A DNA stretch of 64,000 nucleotides from UBA8529 sp964390565 (GCA_964390565.1 CAYMII010000005.1:62001-126000); one strand, 5' to 3'; positions 52,280 through 61,524 are shown, counted from the first letter of the stretch. The notes: generated from the letters alone by a model not told the origin. Numbers and translations: made by a program.

Positions 52280-52466
52280 CCCCGAGACTATTGAAACCCA
52301 AAGCGATTCAATAACAATCTCGGAGTTGCTAAAGATTAAGTCGTTTACCTATAAACAGCTAATCGTTAAGGTTAACGATGTGCTTATTTTGAACGAGAAC
52401 TATTCAACAACCTCCATTAAAGGTGGTGATAATGTTATGGTTATACACCTTATGACTGGTGGATAA
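52257..52466 (+). CDS. thiS: ThiS/MoaD-like sulfur carrier
   Basis: The 69-residue protein is a ubiquitin-fold carrier ending in the required Gly-Gly ('VMVIHLMTGG'). An ATG at 52251 would add two residues; 52257 is the more usual start. It overlaps the thiF 3' end, so the two are coupled. The C-terminal glycine is the site of adenylation and thiocarboxylate formation. Whether it serves thiazole or molybdopterin/tungstopterin synthesis cannot be told from sequence. Confidence 0.85.
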   Translation: MNIILNHNPETIETQSDSITISELLKIKSFTYKQLIVKVNDVLILNENYSTTSIKGGDNVMVIHLMTGG

Positions 52467-52542
52467 CTTTTTGTGGGTTTTAGCCAATGGCATTATTTTG
52501 TTAACTATTTTTGTGTAATCAATTTATTTTTAATACGCTACA

Positions 52543-52845
52543 ATGAAGGGGCAGGATATTTGGATCAAAGTTCAACCTTGGGTGAAAAATAAATTTATCC
52601 TAACCACCTTCGTTTTTCTACTCTGGATCATAATCTTCGATCGTAGCAACTGGTTCGATATGGTTGGCGAGATTCGAGCAATCCACAAACTTGAGGACGA
52701 AAAGGAATACTACCAAAAAAAGATTCAGTCCGATAACCAAAAACTCAAAGAACTTAAGACTAGCGACGAAAACCTCGAGAAATTTGCTCGCGAACAGTAC
52801 CTTATGAAAAAATCCGACGAGGTAATATTTGTAGTTGAGGAGTAA
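52543..52845 (+). CDS. ftsB: Septum formation initiator (FtsB/DivIC-like)
   Basis: The 100-residue protein has a membrane span (about residues 18-33) and a coiled coil ('EDEKEYYQKKIQSDNQKLKE') followed by 'EKFAREQYLMKKSDEVIFVV', the standard FtsB C-terminus. It acts in the divisome with FtsL and FtsQ. It is a single gene 76 bases after thiS, with an AT-rich leader. Confidence 0.85.
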   Translation: MKGQDIWIKVQPWVKNKFILTTFVFLLWIIIFDRSNWFDMVGEIRAIHKLEDEKEYYQKKIQSDNQKLKELKTSDENLEKFAREQYLMKKSDEVIFVVEE

Positions 52846-52978
52846 ATTCCCTATATTTCAATCAGTTTAGCCTTTATTTGTTGATATAGATAATTGATAT
52901 AGTTAACATATATCAATGCTATATATAGTTTGAAATTCTATTAGATACATACTTTTGCTATTCTAAAACCAAACTTGT

Positions 52979-54484
52979 ATGAAACTACCACGTTCCTACT
53001 ACAACCTGCTTTCCTTCATAGGAACTGTTATTGCAGGGGTTAGTTTTATGATAATCCTTTTTCTCTTTATCATTTCACTTTTCTACGAAAGTAGTTCTTA
53101 CCTAGGGCTGTTCATGTATATTATCGTGCCAGTTTTCTTGGTAATCGGATTGCTTTTTATTCCACTTGGGATGATGATAGAGATGAGACGCAGGAAAAAA
53201 CGCGTTCAGGTTTATCTAAAAGGCGAATGGCCTGTTATCGATTTAAACGTATCGAGATATAGGAATGCAATTATAATTTTTGGAATTGGAACAGTGCTGT
53301 TCCTCATGCTAACTGGTTTAGGGAGCTACGAGGCATTTCACTATACCGAATCGGTTGAGTTTTGTGGAACTCTTTGTCACGAGGTGATGAAACCGGAGCA
53401 TCAGGCTTATCAGAACTCACCTCATGCACGCGTTACTTGTGTTGAGTGCCACGTTGGTTCTGGTGTAGGTTGGTATGTTAAATCAAAACTATCTGGTTTG
53501 CATCAGGTTTACGCTGTTCTAACAAACGATTTTCACCGTCCAGTTGGAACACCATTGCATGATTTGCGCCCTGCTGGCGAAACATGTGAACAATGCCACT
53601 GGCCACAAAAGTTCTATTCTCGCCAATTAAGGAGTGAGAAACACTTCTTAAGCGATAGCATGAACACCGAGTGGAACATTAACTTACAAATGATGATAGG
53701 TCCTTCGAATAGCGCAATGGGCTTGGCAGAGGGCATTCACTGGCATATCAATCCAAAAATCAAAATTGAGTACATTTCAGTTGATGATAAGCGCGAGGAG
53801 ATTCCTTGGGTGAGATATACAAATTTAGAAACAGGTGAGGTCACTGAATACAAAGATTCAGAGGCCGCTGTTGAGCAAGATGTAATTGATAAATCAGAAA
53901 AAAGGGTAATGGATTGTATCGATTGTCATAACCGCCCTTCGCATCACTATTTAACCCCAGCCGATTTTATCAATAACTCATTGACATCTGGTGCAATTCC
54001 TAAGGATTTACGCTTTATCAAAAAGGCAATGATGAAGGCCTTTGTTGAGCCAATGAGGAGCACTACTGATAGCACTTTGGCTCAAATTGATAGCCTTATT
54101 CATAGCTACTATAGGGACAATAAGCCTTGGATTTATAACACTCGATTGGACGATATTAAGAAATCAGTAGCCGAGGCGCAAAGACAGTTTGGAAACAATA
54201 TGTTCCCCGAGATGAAAGCTAGTTGGGATGCTTATCCTGAGCATATCGGTCATAAGGTATTTGATGGCTGCTTCAGATGCCATAACGATACACATGTTAG
54301 CACCGATGGAAAGAAAACAATCTCAAAGGATTGCAACATTTGCCATACTATTGCTTCGCAAGGAGTTGCAGGCCAAGAGGAGTATTCGCCACTAAATAAA
54401 TCGCTTGAATTTAAGCATCCAAAGGATATTGGTGACGAGTGGAAAACTTCGAAATGCTCGGTTTGCCACAGGAATCTATATTGA
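52979..54484 (+). CDS. NapC/NirT-like multihaem c-type cytochrome
   Basis: The 501-residue membrane cytochrome has three N-terminal spans (about 15-35, 45-67, 97-115). Seven haem sites follow: one CX3CH (C129-GTL-C133-H134) and six CXXCH ('CVECH', 'CEQCH', 'CIDCH', 'CFRCH', 'CNICH', 'CSVCH'). The 'FCGTLCHEVMKPEHQAYQNS' and 'SPHARVTCVECHVGSG' pattern is typical of Bacteroidota quinol-oxidising cytochromes that feed periplasmic reductases. No reductase gene is adjacent, so the electron acceptor is unknown. Confidence 0.88.
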   Translation: MKLPRSYYNLLSFIGTVIAGVSFMIILFLFIISLFYESSSYLGLFMYIIVPVFLVIGLLFIPLGMMIEMRRRKKRVQVYLKGEWPVIDLNVSRYRNAIIIFGIGTVLFLMLTGLGSYEAFHYTESVEFCGTLCHEVMKPEHQAYQNSPHARVTCVECHVGSGVGWYVKSKLSGLHQVYAVLTNDFHRPVGTPLHDLRPAGETCEQCHWPQKFYSRQLRSEKHFLSDSMNTEWNINLQMMIGPSNSAMGLAEGIHWHINPKIKIEYISVDDKREEIPWVRYTNLETGEVTEYKDSEAAVEQDVIDKSEKRVMDCIDCHNRPSHHYLTPADFINNSLTSGAIPKDLRFIKKAMMKAFVEPMRSTTDSTLAQIDSLIHSYYRDNKPWIYNTRLDDIKKSVAEAQRQFGNNMFPEMKASWDAYPEHIGHKVFDGCFRCHNDTHVSTDGKKTISKDCNICHTIASQGVAGQEEYSPLNKSLEFKHPKDIGDEWKTSKCSVCHRNLY

Positions 54485-54506
54485 TAATTTGCTCAAACAA
54501 AATACA

Positions 54507-54538
54507 AACCCCTCACTTCAATGTTGAGGGGTTTTTTA
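54507..54538 (+). terminator. Rho-independent terminator after the cytochrome gene
   Basis: AACCCCTCA (54507-54515) and TGAGGGGTT (54525-54533) form a 9-bp stem followed by TTTTT. It begins about 23 bases after the stop. Confidence 0.85.
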
Positions 54539-54572
54539 TTACATTGCATCAAACTTATTCAGTATTTATAGC

Positions 54573-55073
54573 GTGAACGAAAATATTTATCGAGGGGTTT
54601 GTATTAGTCCAATTGGGGAACTGATCATCGAAAGCGATGGCGTTTCCTTGATCTCTATCCTCTTTAAAGGGGACGATTTATCTATTGCTCAAAATCCTGA
54701 TAGCATTGTAAATCAATGTATCAATCAATTGGATGGGTATTTTAAAGGCGAGCGTAAAATCTTTGATTTGCCATTGAGCCCAAGGGGTACCGACTTTCAG
54801 CATAAGGTTTGGGATAAGGTTTATGAAATCCCATTTGGCGAGACCACCTCTTATGGTAATATCGCAATCGCTTTAGGTGATATAAAACTTAATAGGGCTG
54901 TTGGCCTTGCCAATGGGGCTAACCCAATCCCAATAATCATTCCATGCCACAGGGTAATTGGTGGCGATGGAAGCCTTACCGGTTATGCCGGTGGCTTAGA
55001 ACGAAAAAAATGGTTGCTAAACCATGAGGCAAAGCATCATTCTATTACAAAGGGTCAGCTAAAGCTTTTTTAG
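54573..55073 (+). CDS. ogt: Methylated-DNA-[protein]-cysteine S-methyltransferase
   Basis: The 166-residue protein has the catalytic 'PCHRVIGGDGSLTGYAGG' with the acceptor Cys, and the winged-helix segment 'VWDKVYEIPFGETTSYGNIA'. It removes alkyl groups from O6-guanine in a single-turnover reaction. The start is GTG (MNENIY), since no in-frame ATG lies upstream near. It is monocistronic, 35 bases after the preceding terminator. Confidence 0.93.
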   Translation: MNENIYRGVCISPIGELIIESDGVSLISILFKGDDLSIAQNPDSIVNQCINQLDGYFKGERKIFDLPLSPRGTDFQHKVWDKVYEIPFGETTSYGNIAIALGDIKLNRAVGLANGANPIPIIIPCHRVIGGDGSLTGYAGGLERKKWLLNHEAKHHSITKGQLKLF

Positions 55074-55267
55074 ATTTTTTATCTTCAATGCAGCATTTTT
55101 GGTTTTTAGGCGTCTTTAACTTCACAAGTTATTTTATCTATATAAAAAAGAGTATTTAGAATTTGCAAAAGAGTTATTTGTGGTAGCATTTTTGTAGTCA
55201 CGGATTGCGATATGTTAAAATTTATATAGTTCTATTAGGTATTATTAAAAAATTAATCTAATCATTT

Positions 55268-57652
55268 ATGCTGAAAAATTTCTTTCTATTAGCCTTCCGA
55301 AATTACATCCGGAATAAATCATTTGTGATTATTAATGTCCTTGGACTTGGTATTTCAATTTCATGTTGCATTGTAGCCTATCTGAACTGGCGCTTCGATG
55401 CCGATATGAATAAAATGCATGTTAATAATGAAAGCATATATAAGATTAATATTTCAAGAAATATAAAAGATCGACTCCAAGATTATAGCATTACTCCTGT
55501 TTCGTTAGCCCCTGCGATGGAGAATGAGATCGCAGGTATTGATAGGCTAGTCCGATATATGAGGTCTGGTTCACCCATTCGATACGAAATACCCAACAAG
55601 GAAGCCAAAATCTTCGAAGTCAGAATAGCTTTTGCCGATAAAGATTTCCTTCGAATGTTTACATTCCCTCTAAAGTGGGGCGATGCTAGTGCATTTGAAG
55701 ACGAAGGCAAGATTTTACTTACCGTGGAAACTTCCAAAAAATATTTTGGTGATTCGAATCCTGTCGGAGAGACTGTTTCAATTTATAACGATGAAGGAGT
55801 TGCTAAGACCTTTATTGTTGCGGGAGTATTTGAAAAGATTCCGATGAATAACATTCTTTACTTTGAAGCATTGACGCTTTACCCGAATTATATAAAACAC
55901 TATAAGGTAAACGAGCTGGATTGGAAGAATTGGACTGCAGGAACTTTTATTCAAGTGTCAAACCCAGCAAAGGTCAAAGATATTGAGGCCTCTTTGGTTC
56001 GATATAAAGATATCCAGAATAAGAACCGCGAGGATTGGAAAATTGAGCGATTCTACATCCAGAGTCTAAAGGAGTTTACCGAGGATTCTCGCGATATATG
56101 GTCTAATTGGATTGGCAGCAGCATGCATCCGGCTGCTAAAGTTGCTCCGGCCATCATGGCAATATTAATTCTTCTATTAGCGTGTTTCAATTTTATAAAT
56201 ACTGCCATTTCAATTTCCAACAAAAGGTTGAAAGAGATTGGGATTCGAAAGGTTATTGGCGGGCAACGTAGAGGCTTAATTGCTCAGTTCCTTGGTGAAA
56301 ACTTTATTATCTGTTTACTTGCGTTAATCGTATCCCTAATTCTTAACATATTTTTAATCGATGAATGGCAGAAGATGTGGGTTTATGAGCTAACAAGTCA
56401 GCATTACCTAACTCTTTCGTATGTTTGGTTTTTCCTTGCAGGCACTCTTATTTTTACTGCCGTTGCATCGGCGCTATACCCTGCAATCTATATTAGTTCG
56501 TTTAACCCAATTCAAGTATTAAAAGGTTCGGTTAAGTTTAGCGGTAGAAGTTCACTTTCGAGAGTGCTCTTGATATTGCAGTTTAGTATCTCGTTAATTG
56601 GATTAACCTCAAGCATTGTATTTACACAGAATGCTGCTTTCCAAAATAACTTTGATTATGGTTATAATAAGGAGGAGCTAATTATAGTTCCCGCAGGTTC
56701 TCAGGCTAATATCGAGTTGATTAAAAAGACCCTCGATAATAATCCAAGTGTCAAGCAAATGGCAACAACAAGCAGCCATATTACTTGGGGTTCGCTTACA
56801 CGAACTGCAACCTATGTTGACCAAAAGGCTGAGGTTAGGATGTTTAATGTCTACACCGATTATTGTAGCTTAATGGAGTTGAAGTTTTTAAAGGGTCGTG
56901 ATTTTACGGCAGAGTTTGAAGCATCCGATTTAAATAAATCGGCCATTATCAACGAGAGTTTAGCCAAAGAGTATGGGCTTGAAGATCCCATTGGGAAAAC
57001 CATACGAATCGATACGCTTGACCTAACTGTTGTTGGCGTGGTTAAAGATTTTTATCAGAGTCTTTGGGAGCCAATTATGCCCATGGTTTTACGTACTGTA
57101 CCAAAAGATCAAGTAGGTATTTTGATGGTTAAGGCTGATAAGCAGAATCTACAGGCCTTAAACGATAAAATCAAGAAGGATTGGGAGCGATTAGTACCCA
57201 ATACGCCTTATCCTGGTGCGCTTATAACTCAATCTTTTGAGGAGGCTTTATCTGTAAACAAGAATATTCTGAAGATATTTAATTTTTTAACCGTTGTGGG
57301 TCTATTCTTATCGATTGTTGCATTGTACACCCTCGTATCGCTTAATATCTTGAAACGTACCAAGGAGATTGGTATTCGCAAAGCGCTCGGAGCACCCTCT
57401 ATGTCGATAAATAACCTTATTGGACGGCCATTTATTATCATGCTTGTAATTGCATCAGTAATTGGAGGAGCAGGCGGATATTACATGTCGATTATGCTAC
57501 TCGATAGTATCTGGAAGATTCATATCATTGTAAATATTATAAGCGTTCTACTACCAGTAGTAATGATGCTTGCTTTATCATACATTACAATGTCTTCGAA
57601 GGTGTATTACACCTTATCCAAGAATCCAATTAGCTCGTTAAGATATGAGTAG
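55268..57652 (+). CDS. MacB/FtsX-type ABC transporter permease (FtsX-like)
   Basis: The 794-residue protein has an N-terminal span (about 20-38), a MacB-type periplasmic domain, and two FtsX-like permease blocks of three and four spans (about 290-430 and 670-785) with 'NKRLKEIGIRKVIGGQRRGL' and 'KRTKEIGIRKALGAPSMSIN'. Bacteroidota encode many such proteins, which work with a separate ATPase (not adjacent here) to export lipoproteins, peptides or antibiotics or to sense envelope stress. The substrate cannot be assigned. It ends five bases before the convergent glycosyltransferase. Confidence 0.9.
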   Translation: MLKNFFLLAFRNYIRNKSFVIINVLGLGISISCCIVAYLNWRFDADMNKMHVNNESIYKINISRNIKDRLQDYSITPVSLAPAMENEIAGIDRLVRYMRSGSPIRYEIPNKEAKIFEVRIAFADKDFLRMFTFPLKWGDASAFEDEGKILLTVETSKKYFGDSNPVGETVSIYNDEGVAKTFIVAGVFEKIPMNNILYFEALTLYPNYIKHYKVNELDWKNWTAGTFIQVSNPAKVKDIEASLVRYKDIQNKNREDWKIERFYIQSLKEFTEDSRDIWSNWIGSSMHPAAKVAPAIMAILILLLACFNFINTAISISNKRLKEIGIRKVIGGQRRGLIAQFLGENFIICLLALIVSLILNIFLIDEWQKMWVYELTSQHYLTLSYVWFFLAGTLIFTAVASALYPAIYISSFNPIQVLKGSVKFSGRSSLSRVLLILQFSISLIGLTSSIVFTQNAAFQNNFDYGYNKEELIIVPAGSQANIELIKKTLDNNPSVKQMATTSSHITWGSLTRTATYVDQKAEVRMFNVYTDYCSLMELKFLKGRDFTAEFEASDLNKSAIINESLAKEYGLEDPIGKTIRIDTLDLTVVGVVKDFYQSLWEPIMPMVLRTVPKDQVGILMVKADKQNLQALNDKIKKDWERLVPNTPYPGALITQSFEEALSVNKNILKIFNFLTVVGLFLSIVALYTLVSLNILKRTKEIGIRKALGAPSMSINNLIGRPFIIMLVIASVIGGAGGYYMSIMLLDSIWKIHIIVNIISVLLPVVMMLALSYITMSSKVYYTLSKNPISSLRYE

Positions 57653-57657
57653 GTAAG

Positions 57658-58914
57658 TTATCCTTGATAATCTTTTTCACGATAGGACTTAAGTAAATCG
57701 AAATAGTTAGGATTCGATGGTAGCTTAAGTCCTATTGCTTTTGCTAACTTAATTGATTCTTCGGCAACAGGTTTGCGTTGAAAGAAACTTTCGTTAGCAA
57801 AGTTCAAGTATTTGAGAAGCATAAAAGCATCGAACCAAAAGAAGAACCTTTTTCGGAATGATTCTAGCGATGAGGTGTTGCTTTTTATCTCTGTGATTTT
57901 TTGAGTGATATTTTGATCTATAAGGTACTTGCGCAACGCTGTGTGGAAATTGCTAATCCAAGCCTCAATCGCTTCGCTATTTGCATTAAATAGAAAATCA
58001 ACCCTGCTGAACAATGGAACTAGCGTTTGCCACGATTCAAAATCGTATGTAAGAATTAGCTCTTCATCGTTTTCAAGATATTTCGACATGGCTCTGCCTG
58101 TTCCGAAAGGAACTCTATGCGATGGCCGTGGAGACGGAAAAACACAAGTGCTATTTAATTCTTTGAAGTTTCCGTGAGGGATTATTTTTTGTAAAAAATA
58201 AAAATCTTCACCAGCCTGATGGCGGTTCATACCGCCAAATTTAACGTACGATTCAGCACAACAAGCCATGCTCGAACCAACGGTATGATAAGCAAAAGGA
58301 AAGTTAATAAACCTGCTAGCCTGATTGTAATATCGTAAATGCAACTCGTATTGTGCAATCCCTTTATATACCCGCTCTTCAAATTCAGTGCCTTCTATAG
58401 GATGCTCGTATCGGATCGAACATGCTTGTGTTTTTGGGTAATCGGCCCAAAGTTTTTCTAACTCAACTAAATAGTTTACCATACAGTTCGAGTCGGCATC
58501 GTAGCAATCAATTATTCCCTTTGGGTTATCGATTGTGAAAAAACGAAGCGCTGCTTCGTCCATACCCGTTTTGCGAGCCAGACCAACCCCCGCCTGCTTC
58601 TTTGGTAAATCAGCGGCTAATAGGGCAAAGAATCGAAGACTGCTGTTATTTGATCTTTTATCAAAATCGTTAATAATCTCAATACAGGCTGAAGCATTTT
58701 CTATAATATCCCTCGATGAATTCTCAGGATAGTTAATTACAACGATAACTTCAACAGCACATTTTGGTGAGTTGCATCGTATTAACGATTCCAACGATTT
58801 CCCTAGTTCAGGTTCGTTGTATGATGGAATAACTACGACTATACCTAAGTCATCCTCAGGCTTATCCTGAATTTTTGGATTTACATTGTGCTTTATGAAA
58901 TAGCTGTTGAGCAT
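57658..58914 (-). CDS. Family 2 glycosyltransferase
   Basis: The 418-residue protein has a GT-A nucleotide-sugar domain: 'GIVVVIPSYNEPELGKSLES' at the N-terminus and the metal-binding 'DCYDADSNCMVNYL' with 'EDFYFLQKI' further on. No membrane spans are seen, so it is cytoplasmic. The start is ATG at 58914 (MLNSYFIKHN); a TTG at 58932 is inside a hairpin and is rejected. It may build an envelope polysaccharide; the acceptor is unknown. It is downstream of the OmpH-like gene. Confidence 0.85.
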   Translation of the reverse strand: MLNSYFIKHNVNPKIQDKPEDDLGIVVVIPSYNEPELGKSLESLIRCNSPKCAVEVIVVINYPENSSRDIIENASACIEIINDFDKRSNNSSLRFFALLAADLPKKQAGVGLARKTGMDEAALRFFTIDNPKGIIDCYDADSNCMVNYLVELEKLWADYPKTQACSIRYEHPIEGTEFEERVYKGIAQYELHLRYYNQASRFINFPFAYHTVGSSMACCAESYVKFGGMNRHQAGEDFYFLQKIIPHGNFKELNSTCVFPSPRPSHRVPFGTGRAMSKYLENDEELILTYDFESWQTLVPLFSRVDFLFNANSEAIEAWISNFHTALRKYLIDQNITQKITEIKSNTSSLESFRKRFFFWFDAFMLLKYLNFANESFFQRKPVAEESIKLAKAIGLKLPSNPNYFDLLKSYREKDYQG

Positions 58915-58929
58915 TGTTGGCTTAAATAA

Positions 58930-58958
58930 CAAACCCCTTTCAAATTGAAAGGGGTTTG
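58930..58958 (-). terminator. Hairpin between the OmpH-like and glycosyltransferase genes
   Basis: CAAACCCCTTTCA (58930-58942) and TGAAAGGGGTTTG (58946-58958) form a 13-bp perfect stem with a short loop. On the minus strand it follows the OmpH-like gene by about 20 bases, but the T-tract after it is weak. Confidence 0.7.
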
Positions 58959-58976
58959 AAGTAGTATAAAGTTAAA

Positions 58977-59576
58977 CTATTTATTCTTAACAGAAGAGTA
59001 TTTTTCATTTAGCCCTTTAAGAACATCTTGGGTTATATCTAAAGATGGGTGACCGTATAAAAGTGGACCTCCGAAAGTACTGCTTAAAATAACATGATAT
59101 CCTTTAGTTTTATTGTATTCAGTTAGGAAATCAGTAATGCTCACTTGAATTAAACGAAGCTTTACTTGTTGTTCGTCAGCTATTTTAGCGCGCAATTCGT
59201 CGCGTAAACGATAAAGTTCTTGTTCTTTAACTGCTAAGCCTTGTTGTAGTTGCTCTGCTTGCGAACGAGTAACTAATCCCTTTTGAACCTTATTTTGGAA
59301 ATCATTAGCTTCTCTTTCAAAATCTCTCGATTTTGTTGTTAGCTCTGCTTCTGATTTACGACCACTTTCTTCCAACTCTTTTTGCATATCAAAATACATG
59401 TCGTAGTTGTTAATTAAAGTATCGACATTAACCCAAGCAGCTGAAAAAGTACTTGATATTTGAGTATTTGATTGATTTGTATCTTTAGTGGAATTGCCAC
59501 TATTGTTTGATTTACAATTTATCAATAAACCTACAACCGCTAACGCCCCAAAGGCTAAAAAAGTGATTTTTTTCAT
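58977..59576 (-). CDS. OmpH/Skp-like periplasmic lipoprotein
   Basis: The 199-residue protein has a lipoprotein signal with Cys at the end of 'VVGLLINC', a Ser/Asn-rich linker, and an α-helical coiled-coil hairpin ('DFEREANDFQNKVQKGLVTR', 'EQLQQGLAVKEQELYRLRDE') typical of OmpH/Skp chaperones that escort outer-membrane proteins. The family normally has a soluble signal peptide; the lipidated form is seen in some Bacteroidota. It has its own promoter and is upstream of the glycosyltransferase. Confidence 0.88.
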   Translation of the reverse strand: MKKITFLAFGALAVVGLLINCKSNNSGNSTKDTNQSNTQISSTFSAAWVNVDTLINNYDMYFDMQKELEESGRKSEAELTTKSRDFEREANDFQNKVQKGLVTRSQAEQLQQGLAVKEQELYRLRDELRAKIADEQQVKLRLIQVSITDFLTEYNKTKGYHVILSSTFGGPLLYGHPSLDITQDVLKGLNEKYSSVKNK

Positions 59577-59671
59577 TATAATTGGTGTTTTTTATTTTAA
59601 GACTCATCCCGTAAACCTGAAATTCTCTTTTGAATTATTGGGGATAACGGGTAATATCTGTTGACTTTTCG

Positions 59672-59679
59672 CAAATATA
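59672..59679 (-). promoter_or_regulatory. -7 promoter element of the OmpH-like gene
   Basis: TATATTTG on the minus strand is a perfect TAnnTTTG match, with a leader of about 90 bases to the ATG at 59576. A GGGATAACGGG segment lies in the leader. Confidence 0.55.
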
Positions 59680-60031
59680 GCAGAAATTAATAATTATTAT
59701 TGCCCCATCACACTTTTTAACTTTAGCCTATTAACCTGTTTGGTCTGAATTTTTAAATTTTGTAAGTATCAGATAAATAATAAGATATAGTGATTTGTTT
59801 TTCTTTTTTATTCTGTTTAATAGAATCGAAGCTCTCCATTTTGCTTTTTTTAAGATTTTTTAGCTTAGCGATAAACATTATGGCTAAAATGAAAGAGTTT
59901 GTAACTCAATTTAATCAATTGTAACAGTTTTTAATCCTTTAAAGATTATTTAAAGATATGCCTATTGCTGTTAAACATTTTTTGTTCATTTTACGTTAAA
60001 AGATATTAAACGAACGTTTTAAACTATCGAA
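59680..60031. other. Gene-free AT-rich stretch
   Basis: No plausible gene is seen on either strand. A 14-codon frame starting at 59880 (MAKMKEFVTQFNQL) is too short to support. Poly-T runs and AT-rich segments suggest an upstream regulatory region for the 60032 gene, but no consensus promoter or RNA fold is convincing. Confidence 0.5.
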
Positions 60032-60442
60032 ATGGAAGAGAAGATTATATTTTCTGAACCTTTTGCAAAGGTTACTTATCATCCCGAAAGCAAAACTGTG
60101 AAAATTGTGTGGAATGGTTCATTTAGTAAAGAGCAATATCAGGAGGCAATTGAATCAGCATTAGACTATCAGGCTAAAAGCCATTTGCCCATTGAGAATT
60201 ATTTGTCGAATATTTTAAAACAAGGGATTGTTAATCCTGAAAGCCGTAAATGGTTTGAACAAGTTGCTCTTCCTCTAGCAATTAAGCAAGGTCTAAAGCG
60301 TGCAGCCGTTGTATTTGATGGAAATGTATTTAAGAAATATTACTTAAACCTGATTCTTCAAGCGTCAAATATGTATAAACTGCCTTTGAAGTTCTTTGGT
60401 TCGGAGGAGGAGGCTGTAAAATGGTTTCAATCAGGCAAGTAA
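60032..60442 (+). CDS. Uncharacterised STAS/SpoIIAA-like protein
   Basis: The 136-residue protein is soluble, without signal peptide or motif that fixes function. The pattern 'VKIVWNGSFSKEQYQEAIES' followed by 'NPESRKWFEQVALPLAIKQG' and 'RAAVVFDGNVFKKYYLNL' resembles SpoIIAA/STAS-like Bacteroidota proteins. It is monocistronic and has a long 455-base upstream region. Function unknown. Confidence 0.65.
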   Translation: MEEKIIFSEPFAKVTYHPESKTVKIVWNGSFSKEQYQEAIESALDYQAKSHLPIENYLSNILKQGIVNPESRKWFEQVALPLAIKQGLKRAAVVFDGNVFKKYYLNLILQASNMYKLPLKFFGSEEEAVKWFQSGK

Positions 60443-60463
60443 TTCCTTTGGCTGGGATCGTTT

Positions 60464-61465
60464 TTAGAAAACTATTTCAAAATACTTTCTAATTGTATTT
60501 GAGTTAATTCGTCTGTTTGGGTGCGCTCTTGTCACCTCAACTACTCCATTTGTTTCTGTTAAGCCAAACGTGAAAACATAGGATTTTTCATCTTCAAAGT
60601 CAAGCCCAATATATCTGAGATCGTGCATCCAAAGGTTTCCTAGTGAATCTTTTTCAACAGAGTAAAATCCTTTTGAAAAACGTTTTAAGTTTTTGATTTG
60701 AGCGTTTTCTTCAATCCCAGAAATGTATTCAGCGTTTCGTGGGATAAATCTGAAGCTAACTTTTTCGTTTTTCGTAAAGTTACTTAAGAAGCCAACGTAA
60801 AAGCCATGCTCGTTTTCAGCAATTAAGGCCCAGTAAAAGTTGGTTAGGGGTGCTGGTGTAGTTATTAGCCTATTATAGTTTAGTCCTTGCAGTTTTAATT
60901 GATTTACTGCCCTTTCGGTGATTACTTCTTTGTTTATTATGGAGAAAAGCAGAACGATTGCTGATATTAATAGGCCTGTCGAAGCAATGACCCTTCTAAT
61001 TTCTTTTTGATAGGGTATAAAGAACGCCCATATCATCAGTATTAGCAAAGGGAGAAGAAAGAAAATGTCGATTATAGCCATTGAATCATAAGCCACTCTA
61101 TAGTTGCTGAAAGGCTCAAATATTCCAGTACCATAAGTATTGAAACAATCAATGAATATGTGTGAGGAATATGTAAGAGTTGTGAATATTACCCAACTTT
61201 TAAAGTTAATATTCTTGCTTTTTTCAAATTTTGATAAAGCATAAGCGATTAAAGGAATAAGTAGTAAAGCAACTAAAATGGAGTGGCTTATTCCGCGATG
61301 AAATAGCAGCGCTTTTGAGGGTTCAATTAATGGAGTTAGAACAACATCGAAATCGGGAATTGAGCCAATAATTGCTCCGTAAATAATGGCTTTGTTGCCA
61401 ATCTTTTTACCTAGAACAACTTCGCCTATTGCAGCACCAAGAGCAATATGTGTTAACGAGTCCAT
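60464..61465 (-). CDS. YdjM-like membrane-bound metal-dependent hydrolase
   Basis: The 333-residue protein begins 'MDSLTHIALGAAIGEVVLGK' and contains 'SIPDFDVVL' and 'FHRGISHSILVALLL', the His/Asp motifs of the YdjM family (LexA-regulated in E. coli). Four to five spans lie in the first 175 residues. The C-terminal ~150 residues are a soluble, unusual extension. It is divergent from rlmD, with facing promoter elements in the gap. Its substrate is not known. Confidence 0.85.
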   Translation of the reverse strand: MDSLTHIALGAAIGEVVLGKKIGNKAIIYGAIIGSIPDFDVVLTPLIEPSKALLFHRGISHSILVALLLIPLIAYALSKFEKSKNINFKSWVIFTTLTYSSHIFIDCFNTYGTGIFEPFSNYRVAYDSMAIIDIFFLLPLLILMIWAFFIPYQKEIRRVIASTGLLISAIVLLFSIINKEVITERAVNQLKLQGLNYNRLITTPAPLTNFYWALIAENEHGFYVGFLSNFTKNEKVSFRFIPRNAEYISGIEENAQIKNLKRFSKGFYSVEKDSLGNLWMHDLRYIGLDFEDEKSYVFTFGLTETNGVVEVTRAHPNRRINSNTIRKYFEIVF

Positions 61466-61474
61466 GTTTTATAC

Positions 61475-61482
61475 TACCTTTG
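61475..61482 (+). promoter_or_regulatory. -7 promoter element of rlmD
   Basis: TACCTTTG matches TAnnTTTG exactly, 46 bases before the rlmD ATG. Confidence 0.5.
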
Positions 61483-61516
61483 CAAACAAACAGCTAAGAA
61501 TTGTATTTGTTGATCT

Positions 61517-61524
61517 CAAATGTA
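61517..61524 (-). promoter_or_regulatory. -7 promoter element of the YdjM-like gene
   Basis: TACATTTG on the minus strand is a perfect TAnnTTTG match and gives a 5' leader of about 45 bases. It faces the rlmD promoter, so the two 5' leaders overlap. Confidence 0.5.

Noticed and set aside
58915..58932. TTG start of the glycosyltransferase
   Set aside because: It is inside the hairpin after the OmpH-like gene; ATG 58914 is used.
59880..59924. Possible 14-codon leader peptide
   Set aside because: Too short, no ribosome-binding or repeat support and no link to a downstream attenuator.
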